Source: Evansella cellulosilytica DSM 2522 (GTDB lineage Bacteria; Bacillota; Bacilli; Bacillales; Salisediminibacteriaceae). Taken from it: DNA of 64,000 bases. Numbering within the stretch: the stretch's first letter is position 1; each line of letters opens with the position of its first letter. The DNA is taken from NCBI RefSeq assembly GCF_000177235.2, contig NC_014829.1:3968001-4032000 (forward strand), written 5' to 3'. Below are positions 17,548-25,681 of this stretch, piece after piece. The notes beneath the pieces were generated by a model that worked only from the letters and a program-made list of their open reading frames with translations, was not told where the DNA came from and did no database searches. A program made the translations under genes and the position numbers.

Positions 17548-19449
17548 TTAATAGATTGGTAGTACGTGGAAAAATACATTTGGAGTTGCCATTCGATAAT
17601 AATAGCTGCACCAACCTAAGTTTTCTGTTGGCTTGTTACTGAAACGGAGACGCTCCTGTTCTAGCTCCTCTATTTGCGCAATGTGACCATTGAGATAATC
17701 TTCGATCCGCTTACTAGCAGTATCTAACCTCGATACTACCCCTCCGTAGCGAATATCAATGACTTCCCAACCGAACGGTTTATGCATGCGAAACCACTGT
17801 TCTCTATGGGCATTTCGTAGCTGCTCTACACGACTAATCAGCTCAGGTAGCTCTGATTGTGCTATTGATTGTAAGGTGTTTTTATCATCACGATCATAGG
17901 CTTCCTTCAGCCTAATGCCTAAGTTGGCTTTCATCGATAGAACAGCACATAATTTTTCTGGCACATCAAAAATAAAATCTATCTCGTTGTCAGCATTTCT
18001 AATCCGTTTCACCTTATTCTCCAATGAAGCATAGTGACTTGTTATATCGATACCTTCAATCTGCTTATCGAAAACACCGAGAAGAACATCCTGCCACAAT
18101 AAAAACTTAGACGGATTTGTCTGCTCTGTCTTTTCCTCTATCACACCAGTTATTTGATCTAGCTCATTGAATAATAAATACGCCTCGGCATTTATGCCAG
18201 TACAAAATTTCACCCTTTGCTTCCATTTCTCTCTATTTAACTCTCTACTATATGCGTGCTCCGCATAAAACTGTAAACCTAGTAGAGCTGTATAATAATT
18301 ATTTTCATAGCCGTCGTCTCCCCATAATGTGACAAATACATCGGAGACTCCTTCTTGTTTACAAGCTTGAAGTGCTGCTTCACTAGCAGTTAATGAGAGG
18401 TTGTAATTCGTTCCAAAGCTATTCCACACCCATATTCCACCTGCAAATGCTGGCTTGCTTTTAAACGCCTTATGCTTTTTAATCATTTCAACATATTCTT
18501 CCTTCTTCGTATGGGCATAGTCCCAATACATTAGCTGGACATCTTTTGGCGTTTTTTCGACGATGTAATCCGAAATAGCCGTTGATAAATTGTAATGATC
18601 CTCTCCTGTAGAAGAGGCTAACTTAATAAACATATCGCTCCATAGCATCGGTTCAAGCTGTTTTTCTTTCACTATTGCCATGACGCGTTCTAAGTGATCG
18701 ACCATTAAGTCGAACCTTTTTTTATAGCCATGTTTATTTAAGTAAATCCCTCTCCCTAGTTCTTCAGCTTCATCCATTCCTATATGGATCCGTCTACTAC
18801 GAAATGGTTTAGAAGCAGCTACGATCATTTTCTCAATAAAGGAATACGTTTCCTCACTCTCGACGAGTAATACACCTCTCGTATCCTTCAAATGAGCTGT
18901 CGCATCCCACTTTAAAAACTCCTCTAAGTGAGCTAGCGTTTGTATACACGGAATTAGTTCAATACCAAGGAAAAAAGCATAATCGTCTAACTCCTTCAAC
19001 TCTGTTTGTGTATATCTTCCTCTCATATAGCCGAAATACGGCTCCTCTTTTACCTCATACGTATCTTCCATATATAACATGGCTGAATTAAAGCCCATCA
19101 TAGCCAGTTTTCTTATTAATCCCTTAAAAGCCTCTACCTTCATGACGGCATTTCTAGACAAATCAAACATTGGACCAACAGTTGTAAATTGTGGTACCTC
19201 CTCAATATGAAACTCATTACTGGATTGCAGGTTTTCTAGAAACAGCCCGAAAGCCCGGAAAAAATGCGCGCGCTCATCATAAATAATTTTACCTGCTTCC
19301 TTATCAGCCGAAACGGTAAGTGGTGCGTTCTTTTGTTGTATAATTGCTAATGGATATCCGTTGTCGCTTAACGTAAACGCATAATCCTCCTGTAATTCCT
19401 CAATACCATGTAGAAGTGAGCTGACGTTTCCTCTTAATGATATTTTCAC
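17548..19449 (-). CDS. Beta-N-acetylhexosaminidase, GH20
   Basis: 633 aa without a signal peptide, hence cytoplasmic. The catalytic TIM barrel contains GPMFDLSRNAVMKVEAFKGL, YFGYMRGRYTQTELKELDDY, LIPCIQTLAHLEEFLKW and RRIHIGMDEAEELGRG with the GH20 Asp-Glu pair near residue 225. A helical C-terminal region follows. It should release terminal beta-GlcNAc/GalNAc from imported oligosaccharides such as chitobiose. GTG start at 19449 follows AAAGGTGG, 26 bp after the second permease. The transporter just upstream probably supplies its substrate. Confidence 0.9.
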   Translation of the reverse strand: MKISLRGNVSSLLHGIEELQEDYAFTLSDNGYPLAIIQQKNAPLTVSADKEAGKIIYDERAHFFRAFGLFLENLQSSNEFHIEEVPQFTTVGPMFDLSRNAVMKVEAFKGLIRKLAMMGFNSAMLYMEDTYEVKEEPYFGYMRGRYTQTELKELDDYAFFLGIELIPCIQTLAHLEEFLKWDATAHLKDTRGVLLVESEETYSFIEKMIVAASKPFRSRRIHIGMDEAEELGRGIYLNKHGYKKRFDLMVDHLERVMAIVKEKQLEPMLWSDMFIKLASSTGEDHYNLSTAISDYIVEKTPKDVQLMYWDYAHTKKEEYVEMIKKHKAFKSKPAFAGGIWVWNSFGTNYNLSLTASEAALQACKQEGVSDVFVTLWGDDGYENNYYTALLGLQFYAEHAYSRELNREKWKQRVKFCTGINAEAYLLFNELDQITGVIEEKTEQTNPSKFLLWQDVLLGVFDKQIEGIDITSHYASLENKVKRIRNADNEIDFIFDVPEKLCAVLSMKANLGIRLKEAYDRDDKNTLQSIAQSELPELISRVEQLRNAHREQWFRMHKPFGWEVIDIRYGGVVSRLDTASKRIEDYLNGHIAQIEELEQERLRFSNKPTENLGWCSYYYRMATPNVFFHVLPIY

Positions 19450-19475
19450 AATATTACCACCTTTATCGTTATCAT

Positions 19476-20360
19476 TTATCCTTTAACCGCTCCTGATGTT
19501 GCTCCTTTTTCAAACGTTTTTTGTGCTAATAAGTAAAAGAGAATAATAGGAATAACGGTCATCGTAATCGCTGCAGTCATAAGTCCATAATCAGTACCGT
19601 ATTGCGAGCTTACTTGAGCTAGTAATACAACAATAGGTCGCACATTTGCGTGTTCTACAAATACAAGCGAGGAAAACAGATCGTTATAGGACCATAAAAA
19701 TACAAAAGTTCCTACTGTTCCGAAGGCCGGCAGAGAGATTGGTAGAAACACTCGAAAATACATTTTTATCCGGTTGCATCCATCGACAACGGCAGCTTCC
19801 TCAAGTTCACGCGGAATTGTTGCCATATATCCTGAGATAACTAATATTGCAAATGGAAGGTTTCCAGCTGTTTGTGGAATAATGAGTCCCCAATAAGTGT
19901 TCACTAAATCGAATCCGATCATCATTCGATACACAGGAACAATCGTTGCAAAGGCAGGTATAAGAAGGCTCATAATTAATAATGTTTGCAGAAATCCTCT
20001 TAACCTAAACTTCATTCTTGAGATAGCAAAGGCGGCTAAGCCTCCGAAAAATAAAGTGAAAAATACAACCGATCCTGACATAATGAAGCTATTCATATAG
20101 CTTCGCCCTATATCAATCGTATTGAATGCATTAATGTAGTTTTGTAATGTGGGATCTGTAGGGAATTGAAACGTTGCGTTTATAATTTGCCGTGAATCTT
20201 TAAATGAATTCATCACTACCCAAACAAAGGGAAAAATAGTAGAGATGGCCCAAATAGAGAGAATAATATAAACAAATAATCGTCCGGCACGAGAATTTCG
20301 TATATAATTTTCTTGGAATCTTTCAAAGTAGGTTAGTTTATTACGATCTTTGTTAGCCAT
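19476..20360 (-). CDS. Carbohydrate ABC transporter permease (MalG type)
   Basis: 294 aa with six predicted membrane helices. The cytoplasmic loop EEAAVVDGCNRIKMYFRVFLPIS is the EAA motif of ABC importer permeases that contacts the ATPase. The N-terminal FPFVWVVMNSFKDSRQI and C-terminal MTVIPIILFYLLAQKTFEKG are typical of the MalG half of CUT1 sugar importers. It lies 25 bp downstream of the MalF-type gene. No ATPase is encoded in the operon, as is usual in Bacillus, where a shared MsmX-like ATPase serves several importers. Confidence 0.92.
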   Translation of the reverse strand: MANKDRNKLTYFERFQENYIRNSRAGRLFVYIILSIWAISTIFPFVWVVMNSFKDSRQIINATFQFPTDPTLQNYINAFNTIDIGRSYMNSFIMSGSVVFFTLFFGGLAAFAISRMKFRLRGFLQTLLIMSLLIPAFATIVPVYRMMIGFDLVNTYWGLIIPQTAGNLPFAILVISGYMATIPRELEEAAVVDGCNRIKMYFRVFLPISLPAFGTVGTFVFLWSYNDLFSSLVFVEHANVRPIVVLLAQVSSQYGTDYGLMTAAITMTVIPIILFYLLAQKTFEKGATSGAVKG

Positions 20361-20385
20361 GCTTTTTCACCACGCTTTCAAACAT

Positions 20386-21249
20386 TTAATACGTCACTTC
20401 TTCCCTTTTCAATAATTTATTCGTTATAAAAGCTAAAGTTAGGCCGATTACAACCATCAGCACCGCCAACGTCGCACCATAACCTATTGCCATATCCTCA
20501 AATGCCTTTTGATACATGTACGTTCCTAACACTTCCGAAGACCTTGCTGGCCCACCACGAGTAATAATATAGACGAGTTCAAATATTTTAAGAGCACCAG
20601 TTATGGCCAAAATTAAGCACGTTTTTAAATCACCGACAATAAGCGGAATCGTTATTTTAATTAATCTCTGAATGCCCGTAATCCCATCGAGCCTCGCTGC
20701 TTCATAGTAATCGTTAGGGATTTTAGAAATTGCGGTCAAAATAATGATGAAATAAAAGCCAACATAGCTCCATACTGTAGGAATGGCCACCATGTAAAGA
20801 GCAGATTGCTCGGTTAACCATAACACTCTCTCAAAGCCAAAGCGCACTAATATTTCATTTAACAACCCGCTGTGATAGTTGTAAATTAACGTGAACAAAA
20901 GACCGATTGCTGCACCTGAAATGACTACAGGGAAGAAAAAAGTCGTTCTAAAAAAGCGCACGCCGTGTCTAATAGAGTCAACCATCACTGCTAAAATAAG
21001 CGCAATACCAACTTGAAAAATAGCGACGTACGCCATTAACTCAAGTGAGTTTAACGTTGCCCCTATCGCTATTTCATCGTTAAATAGCCTTACATAGTTA
21101 TCAAAGCCGATAAAGGTCGAATTAAAAAATCCATCTGTTCTATAAAAACTTTGCCGGACGTTATCAAAAAACGGATAAAATAAAAAAATACTCGTGATTA
21201 AAAATGCTGGTGTGAGGAAAAGGAACGCATATAATTTATCACCTTTCAT
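20386..21249 (-). CDS. Sugar ABC transporter permease (MalF type)
   Basis: 287 aa with six membrane helices. It opens with a hydrophobic helix (LYAFLFLTPAFLITSIFLFY) and the periplasmic-side FFDNVRQSFYR typical of CUT1 MalF-like permeases. The EAA loop reads YYEAARLDGITGIQRLIKIT near residue 190. Start ATG 21249 has AAGGAG upstream. It is separated from the binding-protein gene by a strong hairpin (21318-21360), which would keep permease levels below those of the binding protein. Confidence 0.92.
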   Translation of the reverse strand: MKGDKLYAFLFLTPAFLITSIFLFYPFFDNVRQSFYRTDGFFNSTFIGFDNYVRLFNDEIAIGATLNSLELMAYVAIFQVGIALILAVMVDSIRHGVRFFRTTFFFPVVISGAAIGLLFTLIYNYHSGLLNEILVRFGFERVLWLTEQSALYMVAIPTVWSYVGFYFIIILTAISKIPNDYYEAARLDGITGIQRLIKITIPLIVGDLKTCLILAITGALKIFELVYIITRGGPARSSEVLGTYMYQKAFEDMAIGYGATLAVLMVVIGLTLAFITNKLLKREEVTY

Positions 21250-21317
21250 AGCATGCTCCTTTTAGAAATTTATTTCAAAGATTGATATAGATTATGTTTT
21301 ATCATTCTATTTGAGAG

Positions 21318-21360
21318 AGGTTGACTCAAAAGGTAAAAATTCAGCCTTTTGAACCAACCT
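21318..21360. terminator. Hairpin between binding-protein and permease genes
   Basis: AGGTTGACTCAAAAGG (21318-21333) pairs with CCTTTTGAACCAACCT (21345-21360) with one mismatch. It sits 10 bases after the binding-protein stop in a 120-bp gap. Such hairpins often end or stabilise the upstream message so that binding protein is made in excess over permease. Confidence 0.75.
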
Positions 21361-21369
21361 CAACTACGA

Positions 21370-22707
21370 TCACTCCATCGCTGCTGCTTCTGCTATTACT
21401 TCCGCACCAGTTTTCGAACCGTTAACGACGGAAGGTACGCTTGTGCGAATATGTGTGAATGCTTCAGGTAGAATTCTGTCATTGATAGGCATCTCTACTG
21501 CTGTTGCATTAGCCACTAAAGCATGACCTGCTGCAATGTGATCAGGTAAATCTGTTAATTGTCCTTTTGCAGGGATTTGACCAGTCGCGCCTGCAATGCG
21601 TAGCAATATTTCTTCTGATGTAATGAAGTTAAAGAAATCTACTACTGTATCTCTCTTACTATCATCCTCGTAAGCTTTCGTACTAATAAACCAACCTTGA
21701 GAAGATCCACCAACTAAGTCACCAGTTTGGCCACCGTCTCCATATACTGGCATTGGAAGCACTGCAATGTCCTCAGCAATTTCCTCTGGATGTCCACCCC
21801 AAGCCCAAGAACCTTCAAAGAGCATTGCTGCTTTTTCTTCACGGAATAAGTTTGTTGCCATACCTAAATCAATCGTCGCAGCATCTACTGGAAACGCTCC
21901 CATTTCTGCGTGTTTAGCTATCATATCTAACCCTTCCGCCCACGCTGCATTTTCATCTGCTAATTCAGCACGATAGTTTTCTATACCACCAGCTGCTAAA
22001 ACGTAGTGCTCCACAACATAGTAAGAGTCCTCTGTTGATACTGCTACAGGTATAACATCCGTTTCTGCAAACTTCTCTATTGCCTCTTCATAAAGCTCCC
22101 ACGTTGTAGGAAGTTCAATGCCATGTTCTTCAAACAATCTCGTGTTTACAAATAAAGCCTCGTAAAAACCTGTTTGAGGTGCAGCATATATATTGCCGTC
22201 CGTATGTCTCTGCTGCTCTAGCATTTCATTGTAGCCTGACAAATCAATGCCTTCTGCTTCCTCTAAATCTACTACAAGTCCGTTCTCAATAATCCCATGT
22301 GCATCTATCGTGTTGAAGTAAAACATAATGTCTGGTTCATTGTTAGAAGTGAAGTCCGTATTAATTTTCGTACGAATCGTTCCAGCATCTGCTGATTGGG
22401 ATTCATTAACAAATGTGACATGTGGATTAGCTTCCATGTATTCTTCCAATACTGCTTCAAATACTTCACCAGCAGGGTCAGTACCAGCCATTGTCGTAAC
22501 AACTTTCAGTTCAACTGGATCTTGTGCCGCTGCCTCATCACCACTATCATCACTGTCATCGCTGTCGCCATCCCCATCATCTGTTTCTGTCGTACCGTCA
22601 TTATCTGCATTTGAATCAACTTCATCGTCTTGCCCACACGCTGTAATTAGTAGAAGTAAAACCAATGCCATAAACACCAACCGTAATGTTACCTTAAAGC
22701 TATTCAT
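21370..22707 (-). CDS. Extracellular solute-binding lipoprotein for (amino-)sugars
   Basis: 445 aa. The N-terminus has a lipoprotein signal peptide with lipobox LLITAC (Cys near residue 24), followed by a long Asp/Glu/Ser linker typical of alkaliphile exported proteins. The body is a CUT1 family-1 binding protein: LKVVTTMAGTDPAGEVFEAV, FTSNNEPDIMFYFNTIDAHG, PQTGFYEALFVNTRLFEEHG, MLFEGSWAWGGHPEEI, VGGSSQGWFISTKAYED. It captures oligosaccharides outside the cell. First gene of the operon, with promoter and a NagR-type operator directly upstream, implying amino-sugar substrates. Confidence 0.92.
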   Translation of the reverse strand: MNSFKVTLRLVFMALVLLLLITACGQDDEVDSNADNDGTTETDDGDGDSDDSDDSGDEAAAQDPVELKVVTTMAGTDPAGEVFEAVLEEYMEANPHVTFVNESQSADAGTIRTKINTDFTSNNEPDIMFYFNTIDAHGIIENGLVVDLEEAEGIDLSGYNEMLEQQRHTDGNIYAAPQTGFYEALFVNTRLFEEHGIELPTTWELYEEAIEKFAETDVIPVAVSTEDSYYVVEHYVLAAGGIENYRAELADENAAWAEGLDMIAKHAEMGAFPVDAATIDLGMATNLFREEKAAMLFEGSWAWGGHPEEIAEDIAVLPMPVYGDGGQTGDLVGGSSQGWFISTKAYEDDSKRDTVVDFFNFITSEEILLRIAGATGQIPAKGQLTDLPDHIAAGHALVANATAVEMPINDRILPEAFTHIRTSVPSVVNGSKTGAEVIAEAAAME

Positions 22708-22756
22708 CGTATTCCCCCCTATTAAAATTACTTCATAGACAAAAGTTGTTCTGTAC

Positions 22757-22799
22757 AGTTGTCTATACCAATTTTAGAACAGGTTATCATGATAGTCAA
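22757..22799 (-). promoter_or_regulatory. Sigma-A promoter with NagR operator for the ABC-transporter operon
   Basis: On the minus strand TTGACT (22794-22799) and TAAAAT (22771-22776) are separated by 17 bases, a good sigma-A promoter. The operator AATTGGTATAGACAACT (22757-22773) overlaps the -10 and start region. It is close to the dre consensus and to the nagA/nagR sites at 12098-12132. A repressor bound here would block transcription. The binding-protein ATG is about 50 bases further on, behind AGGGGGGAA. Confidence 0.8.
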
Positions 22800-22828
22800 T
22801 GAATTTTCTGAATTTTTTTAATCAAAAT

Positions 22829-22860
22829 TGAAAAAATCTGTCAGAAAATCTGACAGATTT
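22829..22860 (-). terminator. Rho-independent terminator
   Basis: AAATCTGTCAG and CTGACAGATTT form a perfect 11-bp stem with a 5-nt loop, followed on the minus strand by TTTTTT. It would insulate the ABC-operon promoter from transcripts of the EAL gene upstream. Confidence 0.85.
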
Positions 22861-23002
22861 ATACATTTTGAATAGTGAAATTTGACGAAGACGTAATTAT
22901 ATCACTGAAAAAGGGTGATATTTGAGGGCACTGAAAAAGTAAAAATCAACATTGTACCGTGTATTAATATTCATTTTCATAATCTATAATTTGAGAACGA
23001 AT

Positions 23003-23163
23003 TGATGAGACTGGAGCAAGCGAGGTAACTGTCTCTTCCTCTACGAGCATATGCTTCGGGGCGTATCCGTCGAGACAACTCGAAGCATTAGCGACGAAGC
23101 AACGCTCGTTCCTGTGGGAAAAAGGGCAGGGGTGAGACCCCACAGACCGCAGGTTGAGGAGGC
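23003..23163. repeat. GC-rich structured Bacillaceae-type intergenic element
   Basis: About 160 bp clearly richer in G+C than its surroundings, with nested complementary arms: CTGTGGG (23112-23118) with CCCACAG (23139-23145), GCTTCG (23053-23058) with CGAAGC (23081-23086), and TCGAG-ACAA-CTCGA within. The phrases GTGAGACCCCACAG and GAGGAGGCTCACC recall a dispersed non-coding repeat I associate with many Bacillaceae genomes. A 67-codon frame across it (22964-23167, minus) is probably not a gene. Family assignment is from memory. Confidence 0.55.
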
Positions 23164-23198
23164 TCACCAGCTTTAAGAGATACGCGAAATTCCACTGC

Positions 23199-25277
23199 TT
23201 ATGCGAAGTGCTTTAATTTGTTCATATACTTAATACTACTCACCTTCACGCAATTACAGTTAGGAAGATACTTGCGCTTTTTCATCTCAATTTGTAATTC
23301 GTTTAAAATGGGTGCTAGCAAATCAATCTTTTTTTCTAGCATCGTAAACTTGATGCCATATTGATAAATATTTTCTACTGGTTCATGCTTCCAAACAACA
23401 TGTCCAAAAAATTGCTGTTTATTGTTTAGTAATTTCGTTTCTATTAAAACGAGAAGGTCGTTCCTAATAGGTAAGTTGATTTGTGATAATATTCGCATAC
23501 CGCCTAAGCTTAAATCCTCGAGTAACACCTCAGTCGTTCCGAGGTCGACCTTCTTCCCACCTATTTCAGTAATTGTCATATGAGACAATAAAGCAAATGG
23601 AAAGTGAAGCCGATAATATTTTCTTTTATTGTATTCACGCTTCTTTTTTACGATTGATGAAAGCTGCAGCACTTTTGACATTAATATTTTTTCAAAATCG
23701 TTCGTTTTCACGGGCTTACTAAACAAAAAGCCTTGAACTTGGTCACAGTTTTTTTCCACAAGTGCATGAAGCTGTTCTTCATTCTCCACTCCTTCTGCAA
23801 TGACTTTTACACCGAGGCCATGAGCCATTTGGATAAGACTAGTTATAATGACCCCATTCTCTTTGTCTGTTGTAATATTGTCAATGAGTGATTTATCAAT
23901 TTTCAAATGATCTAGCTCCAATGACTTTAAATGTGTGAGAGAAGATACCCCTTGTCCAAAATCATCGAGAGTCACTGTTATTCCTTGTTTCTTCAGATGC
24001 TGAATGTTCGCATTGACGGTGTCAGCATCCTTAATAAGCGCATCTTCACTTATTTCTAACTCTATCAAACTAGGTGAAACTTGAAACTTTTTCAGTATCT
24101 CTTCCACCTTGTTTGAAAAGTTGTCTTTGCATAAATGTTGTGGAGAAATATTAATAGATACTGGCATTGGATCATAACCACTCTTAGTCCATTTGTTCAT
24201 TTGCACACAAATGTTTTCAATAACCCATTCCTCCAGTTTAAAAATAACGCCGCTTTCTTCAGCAACTGGGATAAACTCATTCGGCGGAATAATGCCTAAC
24301 GTTGGATGTTCCCATCTAACTAACGCTTCAGCTCCGGCTAGCTCTCCTGTTTTTGCAACAATTTTCGGTTGGTATTCGATAAGCATATTGTTTTGATCTA
24401 ATGCATCTATTATCTCTTTATCAGCTAGTTCGTACTCTTCCTTTGATTCCTTTTCTATATGTTGCCCGTAATCCCAGCTCGTTCGTATCTTATAAATTTG
24501 TTTCTCATATTCCTTTAACATAGAAATCTCTTTCATTATTCCAAAAACTTTTATCACGTTTTCTTCATGAAAATAAGGGATAAAAATGACATGAGTGTGA
24601 ATAAATTTCCCTTCCTTATTTATGATATTCGTATTATATTGAACGGCTTCACCTGAAAAAGCAATATTTAAATTTTCATATGTATCTTCTAAATGTTCGG
24701 GGCTTATAAATGTACGATATGATTCAGATACATCATTACCCTCAAAATGTGTATAAGATGTAAACGCCTCATTTACATCTTCTATTACCCAAGATTGATT
24801 AATAGAAAAAAGGGCATGCGGGTATAAGTCGAAGATTGCATTCCTTTTGCTTTTCACTTGAGCAGAGATCTCTTTCTTCTCATACACCTCACTTAACATC
24901 CCAATAAAACCAACTTGCTTATTTTTTACAACATTAGGTGCTATATAAATTAAACATTGTAATAATTGTTCGTTACGATCATTTATAAAAGTAATATGTG
25001 CAGATTGTGGCTTGATTAAGGAGGTTTTTTTTATTAAGTGTGACATTTTATCACTACTACGCTCATTAAGTAATGATGAAAGAGGCTTTCCTATTATCGC
25101 ATCTTCCGAACAGTTTAATAATAACTGTAATGTTCTATTAATACTTTTTACCTCACCCTCTTCAGTAAGGATAAAAGCTGGATCACTATTACAATCGTAT
25201 AATGCTTGAAAGAGGTAGACTAGATCATAACCTTTTAGCTTTTTTCTATTTTTGAATAGTTTAGAAAAAACATGCAC
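23199..25277 (-). CDS. PAS-PAS-EAL-PilZ cyclic-di-GMP phosphodiesterase/effector
   Basis: 692 aa. Two PAS domains (about 20-130 and 145-255) precede an EAL domain (about 285-530) and a C-terminal PilZ domain (about 550-660). The EAL domain retains the active residues: GAEALVRWEHP, VSINIS, IELEISEDAL, LDDFGQGVSSL, KIDKSL, VIAEGVENEEQL and QGFLFSKPV, so it should hydrolyse c-di-GMP. PilZ shows RKYYR and EDLSLGGM, matching the RxxxR and DxSxxG binding motifs. There is no GGDEF and no membrane segment. It probably senses a signal by PAS and adjusts motility or exopolysaccharide. Start follows GGGGGGAT. Monocistronic. Confidence 0.9.
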   Translation of the reverse strand: MHVFSKLFKNRKKLKGYDLVYLFQALYDCNSDPAFILTEEGEVKSINRTLQLLLNCSEDAIIGKPLSSLLNERSSDKMSHLIKKTSLIKPQSAHITFINDRNEQLLQCLIYIAPNVVKNKQVGFIGMLSEVYEKKEISAQVKSKRNAIFDLYPHALFSINQSWVIEDVNEAFTSYTHFEGNDVSESYRTFISPEHLEDTYENLNIAFSGEAVQYNTNIINKEGKFIHTHVIFIPYFHEENVIKVFGIMKEISMLKEYEKQIYKIRTSWDYGQHIEKESKEEYELADKEIIDALDQNNMLIEYQPKIVAKTGELAGAEALVRWEHPTLGIIPPNEFIPVAEESGVIFKLEEWVIENICVQMNKWTKSGYDPMPVSINISPQHLCKDNFSNKVEEILKKFQVSPSLIELEISEDALIKDADTVNANIQHLKKQGITVTLDDFGQGVSSLTHLKSLELDHLKIDKSLIDNITTDKENGVIITSLIQMAHGLGVKVIAEGVENEEQLHALVEKNCDQVQGFLFSKPVKTNDFEKILMSKVLQLSSIVKKKREYNKRKYYRLHFPFALLSHMTITEIGGKKVDLGTTEVLLEDLSLGGMRILSQINLPIRNDLLVLIETKLLNNKQQFFGHVVWKHEPVENIYQYGIKFTMLEKKIDLLAPILNELQIEMKKRKYLPNCNCVKVSSIKYMNKLKHFA

Positions 25278-25515
25278 ACTTATCCCCCCTTCACAAATAG
25301 CCTAATAGGGATATCTACTTATTCCCAACGGCTTAGGTTGAACCCTTCGAACTATATACCATTAAAATAATTAGATATATTTACCTATATAAAGACTATT
25401 ATCTCAAACAAAGTCGCGAAATTATAGGCCTATTTTTTGACAAAATTCTACCTTTTTCTCGTTAGGGTTATTGGGAATACTACTCATAATCGGTTTACTA
25501 CTTATAGAAGAGGGG

Positions 25516-25554
25516 AGGCTACTGAAAAACTACAGATCAACTTTTTCAGCGCCT
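25516..25554 (-). terminator. Hairpin downstream of the GH3 gene
   Basis: GGC.CTGAAAAA and TTTTTCAG.GCC arms pair around a 13-nt loop. It lies about 130 bases after the GH3 stop on the minus strand and before the EAL promoter region. There is no long T tail, so strength is uncertain. The interval 25278-25681 otherwise holds no convincing gene. Confidence 0.5.
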
Positions 25555-25681
25555 ATAAATTATAGAGGGGAGAGGGGGGATCAATGGCATTAAGGAAGGT
25601 ACTGCTAAAAAGAAAAATGGACTTTGGCTCTTTTTTCTGTTGATATCTTACATTGATCAACTCAATAGTAAATACATATCA

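Noticed and set aside
22964-23167. 67-codon minus-strand ORF across the GC-rich element
   Set aside because: The frame is an incidental reading of a structured repeat, has no good ribosome site and its composition (Cys, Pro, His, Ser rich) is unlike neighbouring genes.
25584-25643. 19-codon ORF (MALRKVLLKRKMDFGSFFC) behind a purine-rich GGGGGGAT
   Set aside because: Too short and without supporting context; the purine-rich stretch may be coincidental, although a leader peptide cannot be excluded.
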